In this document: piece by piece, positions 35,874-47,206 of the stretch | Layout: each line of letters opens with the position of its first letter | How positions within the stretch are numbered: position 1 is the first letter of the stretch | Assembly: GCA_025890175.1 (NCBI GenBank) | Contig: JANPYM010000010.1 | Coordinates: forward strand, 712,427 to 776,426 | Source of the DNA: Ciborinia camelliae | Taxonomy: Eukaryota > Ascomycota > Leotiomycetes > Helotiales > Sclerotiniaceae | Length of the DNA: 64,000 nucleotides | Reading direction: 5' to 3' | The notes under the pieces: model-generated | Seen by the model: only the letters and a program-made list of their open reading frames with translations | What the model was told of the DNA's origin: nothing | Database searches by the model: none | Program-made: the position numbers and the translations under genes

Positions 35874-36528
35874 GCACACTCCCCTCGCCTTTTAAATCGT
35901 TATCCTTTCTTCGATCTTTGATTGATACATCCCCGACTTTTCCGCCTCCGCCTTTGCCTTTGCCTTTGCCTCCGCCTTTGCCTTTGCCCCTCTTCATCAT
36001 GCCGTGACAAAATTCACAACCAACTTTTTCTTCTCAACTCCATACATATCGTACCGTACATCGGTATCGAGGTCCTAGCTCGATTTCCAGTCTGTGGGTT
36101 GGTGTCACGCCCGGCATCCATGGATGGAGTCGAGCACAAAAGGTAGGTTAGACCGGTGCGCGGACTACCTACCTAGGTTGCTGTGTCCGCCGTCGTCGGC
36201 ATGGAATGGAATAGAATCCAACCTTCCATTCAATCGCAATCTAGATCGATCTCGGATGGCAGCATTTTGGCCCAAGACAGTCGCATCGGGTCGTGGAACC
36301 TGGGTGGTGGAAAGATCTCTAGCCCCCCTATCTTATCTTATCTAAGGTTCTCTTCCCATCCCTTCTTGCGATGTGAGGTGAGGTGAGGTGTGTTGTATGC
36401 TGGTTTTACTTTTGGAGATGTTGTTGCGAGGAGATATGTATGTATGGATTCGATATAACCTAGGTGGGTAGTAGACAGGTAGTAGGTGGGTAGTAGGTGG
36501 GTGTCAAGTGATTATGTGCAGTCGCCTT

Positions 36529-36690
36529 CACTTACTTACTTACTCATTCACTCATTCATTCATTCACTTACTCATTCATTCATTCATTCATTCACTTATT
36601 TATTCATTTATTCACTCATTCATTCATTTATTTATTTACTCACTCATTTACTCATTCACTTATTTACTCACTCACTCACTCATTCACAAA
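36529..36690. repeat. Long ATTC/ACTC tetranucleotide tract
   Basis: About 160 bases of CATT, CACT, TATT and TTAC tetramers. The open frames here (His/Ser/Phe-rich) are products of the repeat. Confidence 0.9.
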
Positions 36691-37035
36691 TCGGTACGGT
36701 ACAGTACAGTACCTAGGACCGCTGGTATCCTTCCTTACTTTACCATATTTCCATCCATTCCATCCTTTACCTTACTTGCCCTACCTAGGTACTTTACCTT
36801 ACCTTACAAAAGTTTCAGCCACAGGCCGTCTCAATCGGTTACGTTACATTACGGGGTTCCATCCAATCCAATCCATTACCTACTCCTGGGCATTACCTAC
36901 CTATATCTAGATAAATAATGAATGCAGATGATGGATACAGGTGGTAGATAGTGAATACGATCATCCCCTCAAATAAACGTCTATTTTACTAGGTATTGAT
37001 CTGAGCGAATGATCGTTATTAATCAATCATTTTTA

Positions 37036-37103
37036 GATTGGGATTGGGATTTGGATTGGGATTTGGATTGGGATTTATGTAGATAGATAGATAGATAGAT
37101 ATT
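37036..37103. repeat. GGATTT/GGGATT hexamer run and GATA tract
   Basis: Alternating TTGGGATT and TTGGATT words (37036-37077) are followed by a short GATA tract (about 37080-37101). Confidence 0.8.
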
Positions 37104-37273
37104 CCCTATTTCATATCTTATTCCTAACTAGATACCTACCTACCTATCTACCTACCTACATAACATAACATATATAACATATACAATACCCCCAGGCCTT
37201 AACCCAAAGTTTCCTCCAGCTTACCTAAATAAATATACTATACGTACAGCATTTCTCCATTTCTCTATCTATA

Positions 37274-37634
37274 CAGCAAAACCTCTCTATAAGGATCCTC
37301 TATATAAGGATAACCTCTCTATTAGGATTAAATTTTGGGTTTTATTGAATTTTAGATATAGAAAATGCTAATATCCTTATATCCCTTCTATAAGGATTAT
37401 CCTTCATAATTGAAGGTCCCAAAATTGAAATCTAGCTTATCATAATCTTTTATATAAGAATATTTTTTTAAGTATAAAATATTTATAAAAATTATACTGA
37501 ATTTATGTCCGATCGGAAATATATGGGCCAAAATGCTACCCCACCGGGATTAGCCGGAATCTCTATAAGAGGATACCTCTCTATATCCTTATATTTGGCG
37601 CTAAAAAAAACATCCTTATAGAGAGGTTTTGCTG
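37274..37634. mobile_element. 361-bp MITE with 23-bp perfect TIRs and TA target duplication
   Basis: The element starts CAGCAAAACCTCTCTATAAG and ends with the exact reverse complement of its first 23 bases (37274-37296 against 37612-37634). It is flanked by TA on both sides (37272-37273 and 37635-37636). These hallmarks fit the Tc1/mariner superfamily, probably the fungal Fot1/pogo branch. There is no open frame for a transposase, so it is non-autonomous. Subterminal copies of the CTCTATAAGGAT motif also occur on the inside in both orientations. No second copy is present in this window. Confidence 0.9.
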
Positions 37635-38089
37635 TACATCAAATTGAAAATTGAAAAACGGGGATTTTTAAGTTAAGTTAGGTTTCATCATCATTCACCA
37701 GGCATCATTTAGTAACTTTGAATTAGTTTTAAGTTTTCCATCGCATCCCATCCGGTATTCCGTAGGTAGATAATGGAGACCGATTTTCGATTTTGCAACG
37801 TGGGGAGCGTGGCTATTGTGACGTCAATGGTTCCGTTTATGGTTATGGGATTGGGATTGGGAAATGCATGGTTGTATGTTTGCAAACGCTAATACGCTAA
37901 TACGCTAAGGTTGTTTGATGAATGAATGATGATGGATGGATGGATGGATGGATGGATGGGGAATATGATTTGAGTGAGTGATTGAATTTGAGAATGCTAG
38001 TTGAGAATGCTATGGTACTCTAATAAGTTAGAAGGCGTCTACTCTAGATATAGTACTATAGTACCCCTCTACTACTGGGTAGGTACTTT

Positions 38090-38400
38090 AGGTAATACAA
38101 TATATCAATCTTAACAATCTAATATCGATATACTTTTAGGAAAATTTAATCTATAAGTTAATCTAGCTTCTACGAATATTATATCTTAATTATAATTTCA
38201 TTCTTCTATATATATCTACCTAGTATACTTTAACTCTAAATTTATAACTTCGTTACTATCTATTTAGAGAAAAGCTTTTTTCAACATTTATTATTTCTAT
38301 TATAATAATAACTATAAGTCGTTATATTAATCATATTTATCAATTTGCGTCTAATAAGTTTTCCGATCGTCCCGATAAAATAAAAATAAAAATAAAAAAC
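38090..38400. other. AT-rich block, possible RIP-decayed relic
   Basis: This stretch is far more AT-rich than its surroundings, dominated by TATA, TAAT and AATTTA words. That is the pattern left by repeat-induced point mutation of an old transposon, although simple AT drift is possible. Confidence 0.4.
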
Positions 38401-41400
38401 TCTATTTGCTGTAAACCTTCTTTATATTTCCTTACCTTACTTATCGAGAGAGAGGAGATCTTTTGTGTATGCTTGTATACATGGATGCATACCTACATGG
38501 ATGCGGGCATCATCGGTTTTCTAAATACGGTGTTGTATCTAGTATGGTATGGTATGATAGGTACGGTATGGTATGATATGGTGCAGTATCAGTGCTTCGA
38601 TATTCGTCCTGTCGAGGTATTATTGAGCATGGTTTGGATTTGATGGATCAATGTATAATAAAATCCATAGGTAATAAATGGATGTGTCAATGTCGTCATT
38701 TGGATACACCTGTCAGGTCGGGTAAGGTAAGGTAATGAGCGGAACATCGGCACAATCGATTTGGTTGGGGGTTTATGTAAGGGTAGATACATGCCCCCTT
38801 TGGCTTGGCTTGGCAAATGGAAATGGTAGGTGTAATTGGATTTCCATTATTATTGCAATAATCAAATAAATGGGAATGAGAAACTCGAAGCGGGGAATTA
38901 GAAGGTTTAATCGAATGAGATCTCTTCTAAACTTTCTTTTCTGATCTAGCTACAGGCTGTCTCCAACCTATATTGAGTCATTAATGACTTGGGAATGGAG
39001 ATGAGAGAGTCATGAATGGGCTGGACGCGGGACGCGGGATATCGAACCTTTCCAGCCTTTTATCACAACCATTATTTATGGGAGAATCGATGTGAAATGT
39101 GGTACCATCCTTTACAGTCTTTCATGCCGCATTTCCAGATGGATAGACGAGTTGACTTTTGCCTACCTAGTCTTTCTTCTCCTTACGGGAGAGTTATTTA
39201 AGCTCCTTGGTGGGCAAGCTTTCTTTTGGGGGCGGTAGTAAGAAAATACATCAATTGGAGACTCTTTGGTGATTACATAATCATAAAAAAAATCTATAAA
39301 CTGACCAATTAAAACTATATGGGGACGCCTGTACGATTATCGAAGATTAACGTTCCCCTCGGTTTACGTATTTTACGAATTCCTATATACCTCATTAACA
39401 TAAAATGAAGCTAAAATATAAGAGCGTTAATTACCCAGGTAGGTATATCCCCCAAGAGAATTTGAAAAGTGAGATGAGATGAGATAATTCTTTCCACCGT
39501 TTGGGTTTCGAATCGAACTCGCGCTTGGGTCTTTCCTGGGTGGGTTTGCCGGCTTTTTCGGAAACTTGGATACATTTGATATATACATACATTTATTTAT
39601 TTCCATTATTGATGATCGTCGTTGACTATTCTACTGTACTAGCTACCTACTATCTATCTAGATACTCTACTAACCAGAGGCCCGACCGGTGCTTGAGTTT
39701 AGTATCTAGGTAGGTAGATACAGCGAGAACTGCGGTATCAGCATCATTCGAGACTGAAGACCTCGGAACTACGGAGACGCCATTGAGAGGAGTCTGGTCT
39801 TTCCATCAATATAGCCCGAAGATGACACATTTGAGATGGAATGGAATGGAATGGAATCCAGAGTACCGCGTCCATGTTGGAGTTCATCTTCATCAAGGCA
39901 CTCGCTAGCTAGCTAGCCCCTGCGTAAAAGCATACGGAGTAGGTATGTATGTGCATGCTTGGGAGCTCACCGTGTCGGGAAATTTCTTCGTCGTGAATCT
40001 GAAGTGTCAGATCGCTTTGTCGTTTTCATTGCGAGGAACTTACTGCCATGCAGAATTGGAAGTTTTCAATCGATGTTCGATGATCTATCTTGGTGTCTTT
40101 TATACCTAATGATGCAGATGATGCATTTACTGCAACGGGTTGGATGGATTTTCCACGTGGTTTGAACTGCGTATGTACGCTTAATAGCCTACCTATCTAT
40201 ATAAGCTCAATGGTCCAAATGGATTCATGATATAAAATAATTTCAAATATAGGTAGTTAGTATGAAGAATTGAGAATTATCGACTTGCAATCCGGACTGT
40301 TGAACGCCTTTCTCCAGACTGGATTGTCTCGTTTTTGCATCATTACCTACTACGCATAGAGGTATTATAACCTTCTGCTTTTCTCCTTTCAATGCATCTA
40401 TATTGCTTCCATCCAGTGTTTCTCGTAGTCGGACTCAATCTAATAGTTAATCTGTTTGTTATGTTAAATTCATCTTGTATATTGAGCTTTGTTTATATGT
40501 TCAATTTAGTTTGTATATCCATTTTAATTGGAGCAATGAATGGATTCGGAATATTAACTTAACTTCTATCAGGATGATGAGATATTTATTATATTGATTT
40601 CAAACTTCTCGAATATCGAAAGCTTTCAGAGCCAGTCTGCTGGAATAGATTGTTTTCTACCCTATTTCCATCAACTACCCGGTGATGATTTCATGCTATG
40701 GACTACGACACTCCAGGGCTTTTGCCGTTCATAAAAGATCATCATGGGACTCGAGAATCATGAAGGAGTGAACAGCCTGATGTTTTTCATTCTCGGTCCT
40801 TCCATTCTTTGCTTAGGTATATAAATGTATGAAAAGTTCCCTTACTATTAACCGAATCTATGTTTCTATATCTGCTCATAGGGTCTATATATACCTTAGG
40901 TAGTGGACATTACACACAGAAAAGGAAACAGAGGAGATGGGATACTGGGTTTGCGTCAGGTTTGATCTGTGAATCTTAGTTTAATTGGAATTAAATGTGC
41001 CAACGCGAACTCCAGCATCTCATATCTAGGCTCTGGCTTAATGAAAGCTATACAGTGAGTTTCGTGATTATCCCTTATATAAGGTGATGATGTCTACATG
41101 AAGACACGAAAACCCTTTCTTCGTTGGCATACCTAGGTAGTCCTTTTATCAGACGGTCTATTTCCATATGCGCATGTAACGCGCATGACAAAGTGAAAGG
41201 AAATGGGACTCGATGATTCACCTATGAATAGGTACTAGGTGAGTACCACATATTGGAGGCTCAACGGAATCCAGGAAGATTATATACGAACCACATAGAA
41301 ACAGTCTCAAGTAGGAAGAACTTCTCGAGTATAGTATCATAGTAGATCAATCTTATCGCTAGGTTTCTTTCTTTGTAAATCTTCAGATACTATATTCAGA

Positions 41401-42349
41401 ACTCAAGGGACTGAGAAAGATAGGAAGGCTGTCAATAATCACCGCGAAGACGTTGCTGGGATCGGGAACGTGGACTATAGCGGCCGTCGCTTCATGTTGA
41501 TGGTACAGATCTGCTCGGGGTGCTGATTCTTGTTTACTATAGAGCTCGAATCTTTGAATATACATACACCTTGATGGCAATCACATGATATTTTGGTTGA
41601 CGATTGTACTTAGACTAAGAGGAGAATGGTGGGAGCGTGAGATTTGGGAGATTCGAGTTGAGTTGCGGGAGCTGTAGGAAGATGGAAGTCGTACTTGTTT
41701 GGATTTATATACTTGGATGGGGAGTTCTCTAATCGAGTTTGATATATTGTAAACGCCATAGAAACCCAAACCCAATCAACTAAAATTTAAACAGATATTA
41801 CAGTATTGAATCGTGAACAATATGTATGTAGGCTATATATAGGTCATCTCTTTATGTTGAAACTACCGCACCGGACTCGTACCTAATAATAACCGAGCGG
41901 TTGTGGGGGAAAACCTTGGGCTTGACATATTCGACGGGATGATTTGGTTTCAATTTCGCACGGCCAAATGTGATAGATGATTGAAATATCAATACATGTG
42001 TCTTCTTGATCCTTCTTCAATTATCTCTTGTTAACCAGAGATTTATAAATCTCAAATCGCAATTCGAATGCACCAGGAATTGTTTTTATACGATGCGCAT
42101 ATAACTTTAAAACAATCATTTACCCTATCGGCTCCTTAAGCTTATCGCCATCCCCTAGTCATCCCCTAACGTCACTCCCGTACCAAGGATTACTTAGCAT
42201 CATAGGCGTCCGCGTCCTATCTTCTTTCGTACAACCAACCAACCAACCTCAAACAAAAATTCGAAATCATTTCCACCTTCTCCTTCGACCTCTTGCTCGT
42301 CCTGCCACATACAAGACCTTTAGTTATTATTTAATCGGTATATTCAAAT

Positions 42350-44046
42350 ATGGCATCTGCATCTTCGGGATCCTCTGGGTTTAACCCTTCACCTGCTGCT
42401 TCGACGGCCCCTTCGACCGCTTCCGAATCATTACCTGCGCCCTCCGCCGTAGCTGAGAAACCACCAGATGATGGCTCGAAACTTAAGATGTTCTTGGGTA
42501 TCTTGCGAAAGTGAGTCGCTCTACTTCTGCGCATCTTGCCTCGGAGATGTGATGAAGATCACACCGCTATTAACAAGTGGCAATGCGACCAACCTGTGGT
42601 TTCAGCCTCTCAGACAACTTGTACACCTTTCGCAGAGATCTATAGGTTTCAAATGATAATGATGGCTAATGATACCGTCTCTTTTTACATAGGTTTATTG
42701 GAGTGGCAGATATTGCTTCCGTTCGATTTAGTTTGCCGGCCCAGCTATTAGAACCAACGCCCAACCTCGAGTATTGGAATTACCTCGATCAACCGAATAC
42801 ATTTGTGGCAATCGGAGACTCGGACGATCCGTTAGACAGGATGCTAGAAGTCATGAGATTTTGGTTCACGAAGGATTTGAAATACGTGAAAGGGAAGCCC
42901 TGCAAACCATATAATTCTACCCTTGGGGAATTTTTTAGGGTGAGCAAATGCGGCCAAATGGCAAGGTTGAAGTTGGGAATACTGATATTTGAATAGTGTA
43001 ATTGGGAAGTTGAAGATTCACAGCCCGCCATAGAAACGGGGAAATTAAGTCCTGTGAGTGCTGCGTCGTCGAAGAAGGCTACTCCTATGACATCGAAGAA
43101 TCCGTCCAACGTTACGATTCCTAAGCCAAAACCGGGTAAAAAAGTTCGAGTATCATACTTGACGGAACAAACCTCGCATCATCCACCCGTCTCCGCCTTT
43201 TATGTCGATTGTCCAGAGAAGGGTATCTCAGCTAGAGGATTCGATCAAATCTCGGCGAAGTTCACCGGAACGAGTATCAAGGTGACACCAGGGGAGCACA
43301 ATTTGGGCATCTTCATTAATATTCAGAGGAGGGATAATGAGCAGTATCAGCTCACACATCCAGCTGCTCATCTTGGGGGACTTTTGCGAGGGACTTTAAG
43401 CGTTACTGTGGGAGACTTTTGCTACATCACTTGCACTCAGACGAAGATCAAGACAATCTTGCATTATGTTGAAGAGGGCTGGTTGGGAAAGACACAGAAC
43501 AAAGTGGAGGGAGTAGTGTTCCGCTACGATCCAGATAATGATAATAAGACTAGGATAAAAGATGTCCCTGATAAGGATGTATTGGCAAGGGTATCTGGAA
43601 ACTGGAAAGACAAGCTGTATTTCACTTTGGGACCAAAAGGCGTAAGTCTCATTTCATGAATTTAGACGAAAATTACTAATTTGATGCCCTAGGATAATCA
43701 AATTCTTCTAATAGATCTCGCGCCCCTCCAAGTGGCACCCAAGATCACTCCTCCAACAGAAAAACAGCTACCCAATGAGTCTCTCAAATTCTGGTCAGGC
43801 GTCACAGAAGCCATCCACTCGCGACAATTTTCTCGAGCAACAGCCCTTAAACAAGAATTAGAAGAGAGGCAAAGAGAAAAGGCTAAACAACGACATGATG
43901 AAGGGGTTGAATGGAGTCCGAGATTCTTCACAGGGTCTGTTACACCATTAGGCAAACCCGATTTGACTGCCGATGGCAAGGATGTTCTTCATATGCTACA
44001 GAAGGGAGAATGGGATTTAAAGGAGAATGAAGTTACTGGAGCTTAG
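42350..44046 (+). CDS. Oxysterol-binding protein (Kes1/Osh4-like)
   Basis: Lipid-transfer protein of the OSBP-related family; Kes1/Osh4 members exchange sterol for PI4P between ER and Golgi membranes. Exons 42350-42510, 42693-42939, 42997-43641 and 43693-44046 give 468 aa, the size of short ORPs without a PH domain. The family fingerprint EQTSHHPPVSAFY is at about residue 193. Also visible are the lid/entry region KMFLGILRKFIGVADIASVR, KPYNSTLGEFFRCNWE, and the C-terminal FSRATALKQELEERQREKA helix. A Ser/Ala/Pro-rich N-terminal tail of about 45 residues precedes the domain. An inserted Lys/Pro/Ser-rich loop (about residues 150-180) separates EFFRCNWE from VRVSYLTEQ. Confidence 0.95.
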
Positions 44047-45338
44047 AACGTACTGAAAGACGCACGCCTTCATGGGATGTATCTCTGTGGTCTTCGACCA
44101 TCCGATACCTTTTTGATACATGATACATACATACGTAAATGACATTGGGAGAGGGGAAATGGAGATCATGGAGTGGATATCGTTAGTTTGGTCATCCATC
44201 GCGTTTGCATTACTTTGCGCACATAGACATTTAATTCTGTTCTGGGAGAAGACGTGGCCAAGGAGAGGAGATAATTTGAATATAATGGCGGAGTATGCAT
44301 ACCATTTCTTGCGTTCGTTCCCTTTTGCAGCGGGCCTTTTTTCTTGTTTATGTCTCTGTTTCATTGGTTGATTGGTTGTTGGTTGGGTAGCAGGCTGAAC
44401 TCATGTAGTTGCGAGTTGCGAGCGATGGCGGTAGTGATGGCAGTAGTGGTAGTGGTAGTGGTAGCGGTTGGATGATGGTGAGAAATGAGAACGGAATTGG
44501 AATGGAGCGGTGTAGTAGAGCATCTGCTTGCTTGTTTGTTGGTTGGTTGGTTGGTTATCTGGTTGTCTGGTTGTCTGCTCTGGACTACAGTAGTTTGGTT
44601 TGGTTTGGTTTTGTTTGGCCTGGTCTGGTCTGGTTTGGACTCGTTTGGTTTGGTTTGGTTTCGTTCCTGCTCTTGGATTCAGGTTTGGTTTAGATGTAGC
44701 ATTGTTTGGCGACAGAGAGAACGACAGCGAGAGAGTGAGAGTGAGAGTGAGAGAGAGTGAAGGAGATACATAGTAGGGGAGGGAGAGTGAGAGTGAGGGA
44801 GAGATATATAGTAGGGGAGGGAGAGTGAGATATATAGTAGGGGAGGGAGATGATCAATTGAAACATCTAACAGCGTGCATGCATAGATACACATCCATCA
44901 TGGTTCATTCATGTACCTAGTACCTACCTAGTACCTAGTACCTACCCGGTAGTTCTTTGTGTATTGTGTTGTGTTGTTGTATCGTGTTGTGTTGGGTGTT
45001 CTGTTGTGTGGCGGGAATAGTAGTAATTCGAAATAGTAAACGGAACGGAATGGAATTTATGGGACGGAATTTATGGGAATTTATAGGTTGGGTTTGCAAT
45101 TATTTTGTTAGAGTGTGCATTTGATGTGTGTATTTGATGTGTGCATATACAACATCTCATGTCATGTCATGTCACCTCATGTCATATCACCAGCGCCAGC
45201 ATAATTCTTTTGCTTTAATTAGTTATCTTCATATGTAAAACATAAAATATATTCTATCATCCATCTTCCATCTTCCCCATATCATCTTACACCTCCTACA
45301 CTTCCACCCCACTACCAGACCCTCCAGTGTATATCATA
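44047..45338. other. Convergent intergenic region, low complexity
   Basis: No gene. It contains GGTAGTGGTAG (about 44435-44470), TTGGTTGG and GGTTTGG runs (about 44535-44690), GAGAGTGAGAG and GATATATAGTAGGGGAGG repeats (about 44710-44850), GTACCTAGTACCTACC words (about 44910-44955) and GTTGTGTTG runs (about 44960-45000). Confidence 0.6.
44710..44850. repeat. GAGAGTGA repeats with GATATATAGTAGGGGAGG units
   Basis: GA/GT-rich dinucleotide-like DNA contains three copies of an ATAGTAGGGGAGGGAG segment at roughly 35-50 base spacing. Confidence 0.75.
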
Positions 45339-46635
45339 TCAAACAGAGCTCTCAGCCGCTTTAATCAATTTCTCAGCCAACCACTCTGGTTGGCTTATGA
45401 ATGGACTGTGGCCGGCGTTTGTACGTTCGATTGTATCGAAGCCTAGGAAGGAGAGGGGGTGGTCAGCTTCTTGGGGGGATTTGAGGATGGGAATTAGTAG
45501 GGAAGGGGGGCCATCACATGACACAGAAACACAGGAAAGAAGCAAAGCCTCCCCCTCTCTCCCCCCAAAAATACATAAAAAAACAAATAAAAACTCACAC
45601 CCCTCCGCAATGTCCTGCGCCCTCTGAATCATGCGCAACTGTTTCTCCAACGGAATAGTCCTATCCTCCTCACAAACCACATAAGTACTAGGCACAAACC
45701 TCCACGGCTCGGCCCGCACCTTCGAAGCAAAAGTTGGATAACTATGTTCCCTCAACATGGCGACGTATTTCTCCGCCTCGTCTCTCGGGATATCGTTGTA
45801 GAAAATCTCGTATGGATCTGAACAGGTGACTGCAGTGGAATCGGCGGACATGGAAAACCAGGGGAGAGGTTTATTGTTGAGGGCGCTCATGAGAGAGGTG
45901 TTGCTCGGGAGACAAAATGCCGCGATGTAGATTAGACGGCGGATGAGACCTGTGTGGGATGAGGGGGTGGTGGAAGGGGAGAGGGTGGAGAGGTAGGGGG
46001 CTAGGGCTTCGGAACCGATGGTTCCGCCGTAGGAGTGGTAGAGGAAGATTAGGGGGGTGGAGGTGGAGAGGAGGGAGTCGANNNNNNNNNNAGGGGGGTG
46101 GAGGTGGAGAGGAGGGAGTCGATTTTATTTCTGAGGTGGATAATATTAGGATTTGTCTTGTTAGATATTAAGAGGCAGTCATGTGAAGAAAGAGAAAAGT
46201 AGATGATTACCGGATTAATTCGACATCTGGTTGGAAATCTTCGAGATGAGGAGATGCACCCACGGATTTTAGAGAGATGCCGTGGACTTTATAGCCCTTT
46301 GCTTCGAGAATATCTGTTGTGGGTTTGAACTTTGAAAGAAGAAAATGTTAGATGGGAGCCGGCAATAAGATTGAAAATTGGTGATGGAAGCCTCCAAAAA
46401 AATTTAGGGCCTAGGAAAAGCCAAAGCAAAAGCAGCTATTCTCTCGCATCTCAATCTCAGTCCTATCATGGCTCATAAAATAGCAGAGCTACATACGAGA
46501 TGAAGAAGCCTTCGAATGCTCATATCCTAATATACATTTCTTTGGGATTGTGTTGGTAGGAGACCTTACAGATTCTGGACCATGCCACGCCCCAGGCACA
46601 AGAACAAACTCGGGGGTTTTAGACATGCTTCCCAT
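45339..46635 (-). CDS. Alpha/beta hydrolase, interrupted by an assembly gap
   Basis: Small single-domain alpha/beta hydrolase of the AB-hydrolase-6/esterase type; the substrate cannot be told. Exons 46635-46570, 46329-46211, 46130-45599 and 45442-45339. The N terminus FVLVPGAWHGPES holds the oxyanion-side PGAWH motif. The nucleophile elbow is LYHSYGG (Ser in H-S-Y-G-G), and the catalytic His is in NAGHSPF close to the C terminus. Exon 3 contains ten N (46082-46091) flanked by two identical 31-bp copies. As assembled this shifts the frame. Deleting the N run and one copy gives 259 aa, and the elbow then reads straight through, so the gene is very probably intact in the organism. Intron 3 (156 nt) is open in frame. 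An in-frame hydrophobic extension upstream to 46770 is noted but not used. Confidence 0.88.
46082..46091. other. Assembly gap (10 N) with duplicated 31-bp flanks
   Basis: Bases 46051-46081 and 46092-46122 are identical, and the N run lies between them. This is how scaffolders write two contigs that actually overlap. The coding frame of the hydrolase supports a single copy. Confidence 0.95.
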
Positions 46636-47206
46636 TTCGACTGGAAAAATCGACTGAATAAACAAATCAAGAGGAAAAAATCTATTAATGTAGAAAATTG
46701 CAACGAGGAGTACAATAAAAGACTGCGAAACTACAATCAATAGGTAGCACAATCTACAGAACCCTGCCATTCAAGCTTATCTCCCCGACCATCACTCCAC
46801 TCCCCACCAGAAATGAAATTAGCCATACTCAAGACAAAAAAATAATGCTGTCAACTTGTTATGCTCATCATGCCCTGTTGATATTGCAAAAATATGTTTA
46901 TGTGGAAAACCGTGCGTGAGTTACTTAAGCTCGAAGCGGCTAGACTTTAGTAGCTTGCATCTATCGATAGCTGAGAAAGGTTATTTTAAGTTGTGAACAC
47001 AAGGCATTTCAAAATCCAGTAACCAGAGCGTAGGTAGATGGCGGTGTGCATGTTGCATTAGAGCCGCACTTTGTTGTATGCCGATAATGTTAACATGAAT
47101 AGAAAAAAGAAAAGCATGACCTCATTAATAATCGTGATACATCTGATACATCCCACATAATTTATCCAACTCCCGAAAACCAACAAAACACAGTAATAAT
47201 CCCTCA
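46636..47206. other. Intergenic region, hydrolase / SMC4
   Basis: 571 bp, no gene recognised. It includes the hydrolase promoter and the SMC4 3' flank. Confidence 0.5.

Larger units (their letters stand above)
32289..42349. other. About 10-kb gene-free interval upstream of the Grainyhead-like gene
   Basis: I see no recognisable protein gene in about 10 kb; all frames are short and of low complexity. It contains many microsatellites, frequent CCTACCTAGGTA words, a 361-bp MITE (37274-37634) and an AT-rich block (about 38090-38400). No tRNA was recognised. Long leaders or non-coding transcripts cannot be excluded. Confidence 0.6.

Noticed and set aside
36486..36918. His/Ser/Phe-rich forward frames over the ATTC tract
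   Set aside because: Translation of a tetranucleotide repeat; no conserved residue pattern.
46489..46770. Hydrophobic N-terminal extension of the alpha/beta hydrolase from a Met at 46770
   Set aside because: The family normally starts at the PGAWHG strand; MGSMSK at 46635 fits, and the upstream part looks like leader DNA.
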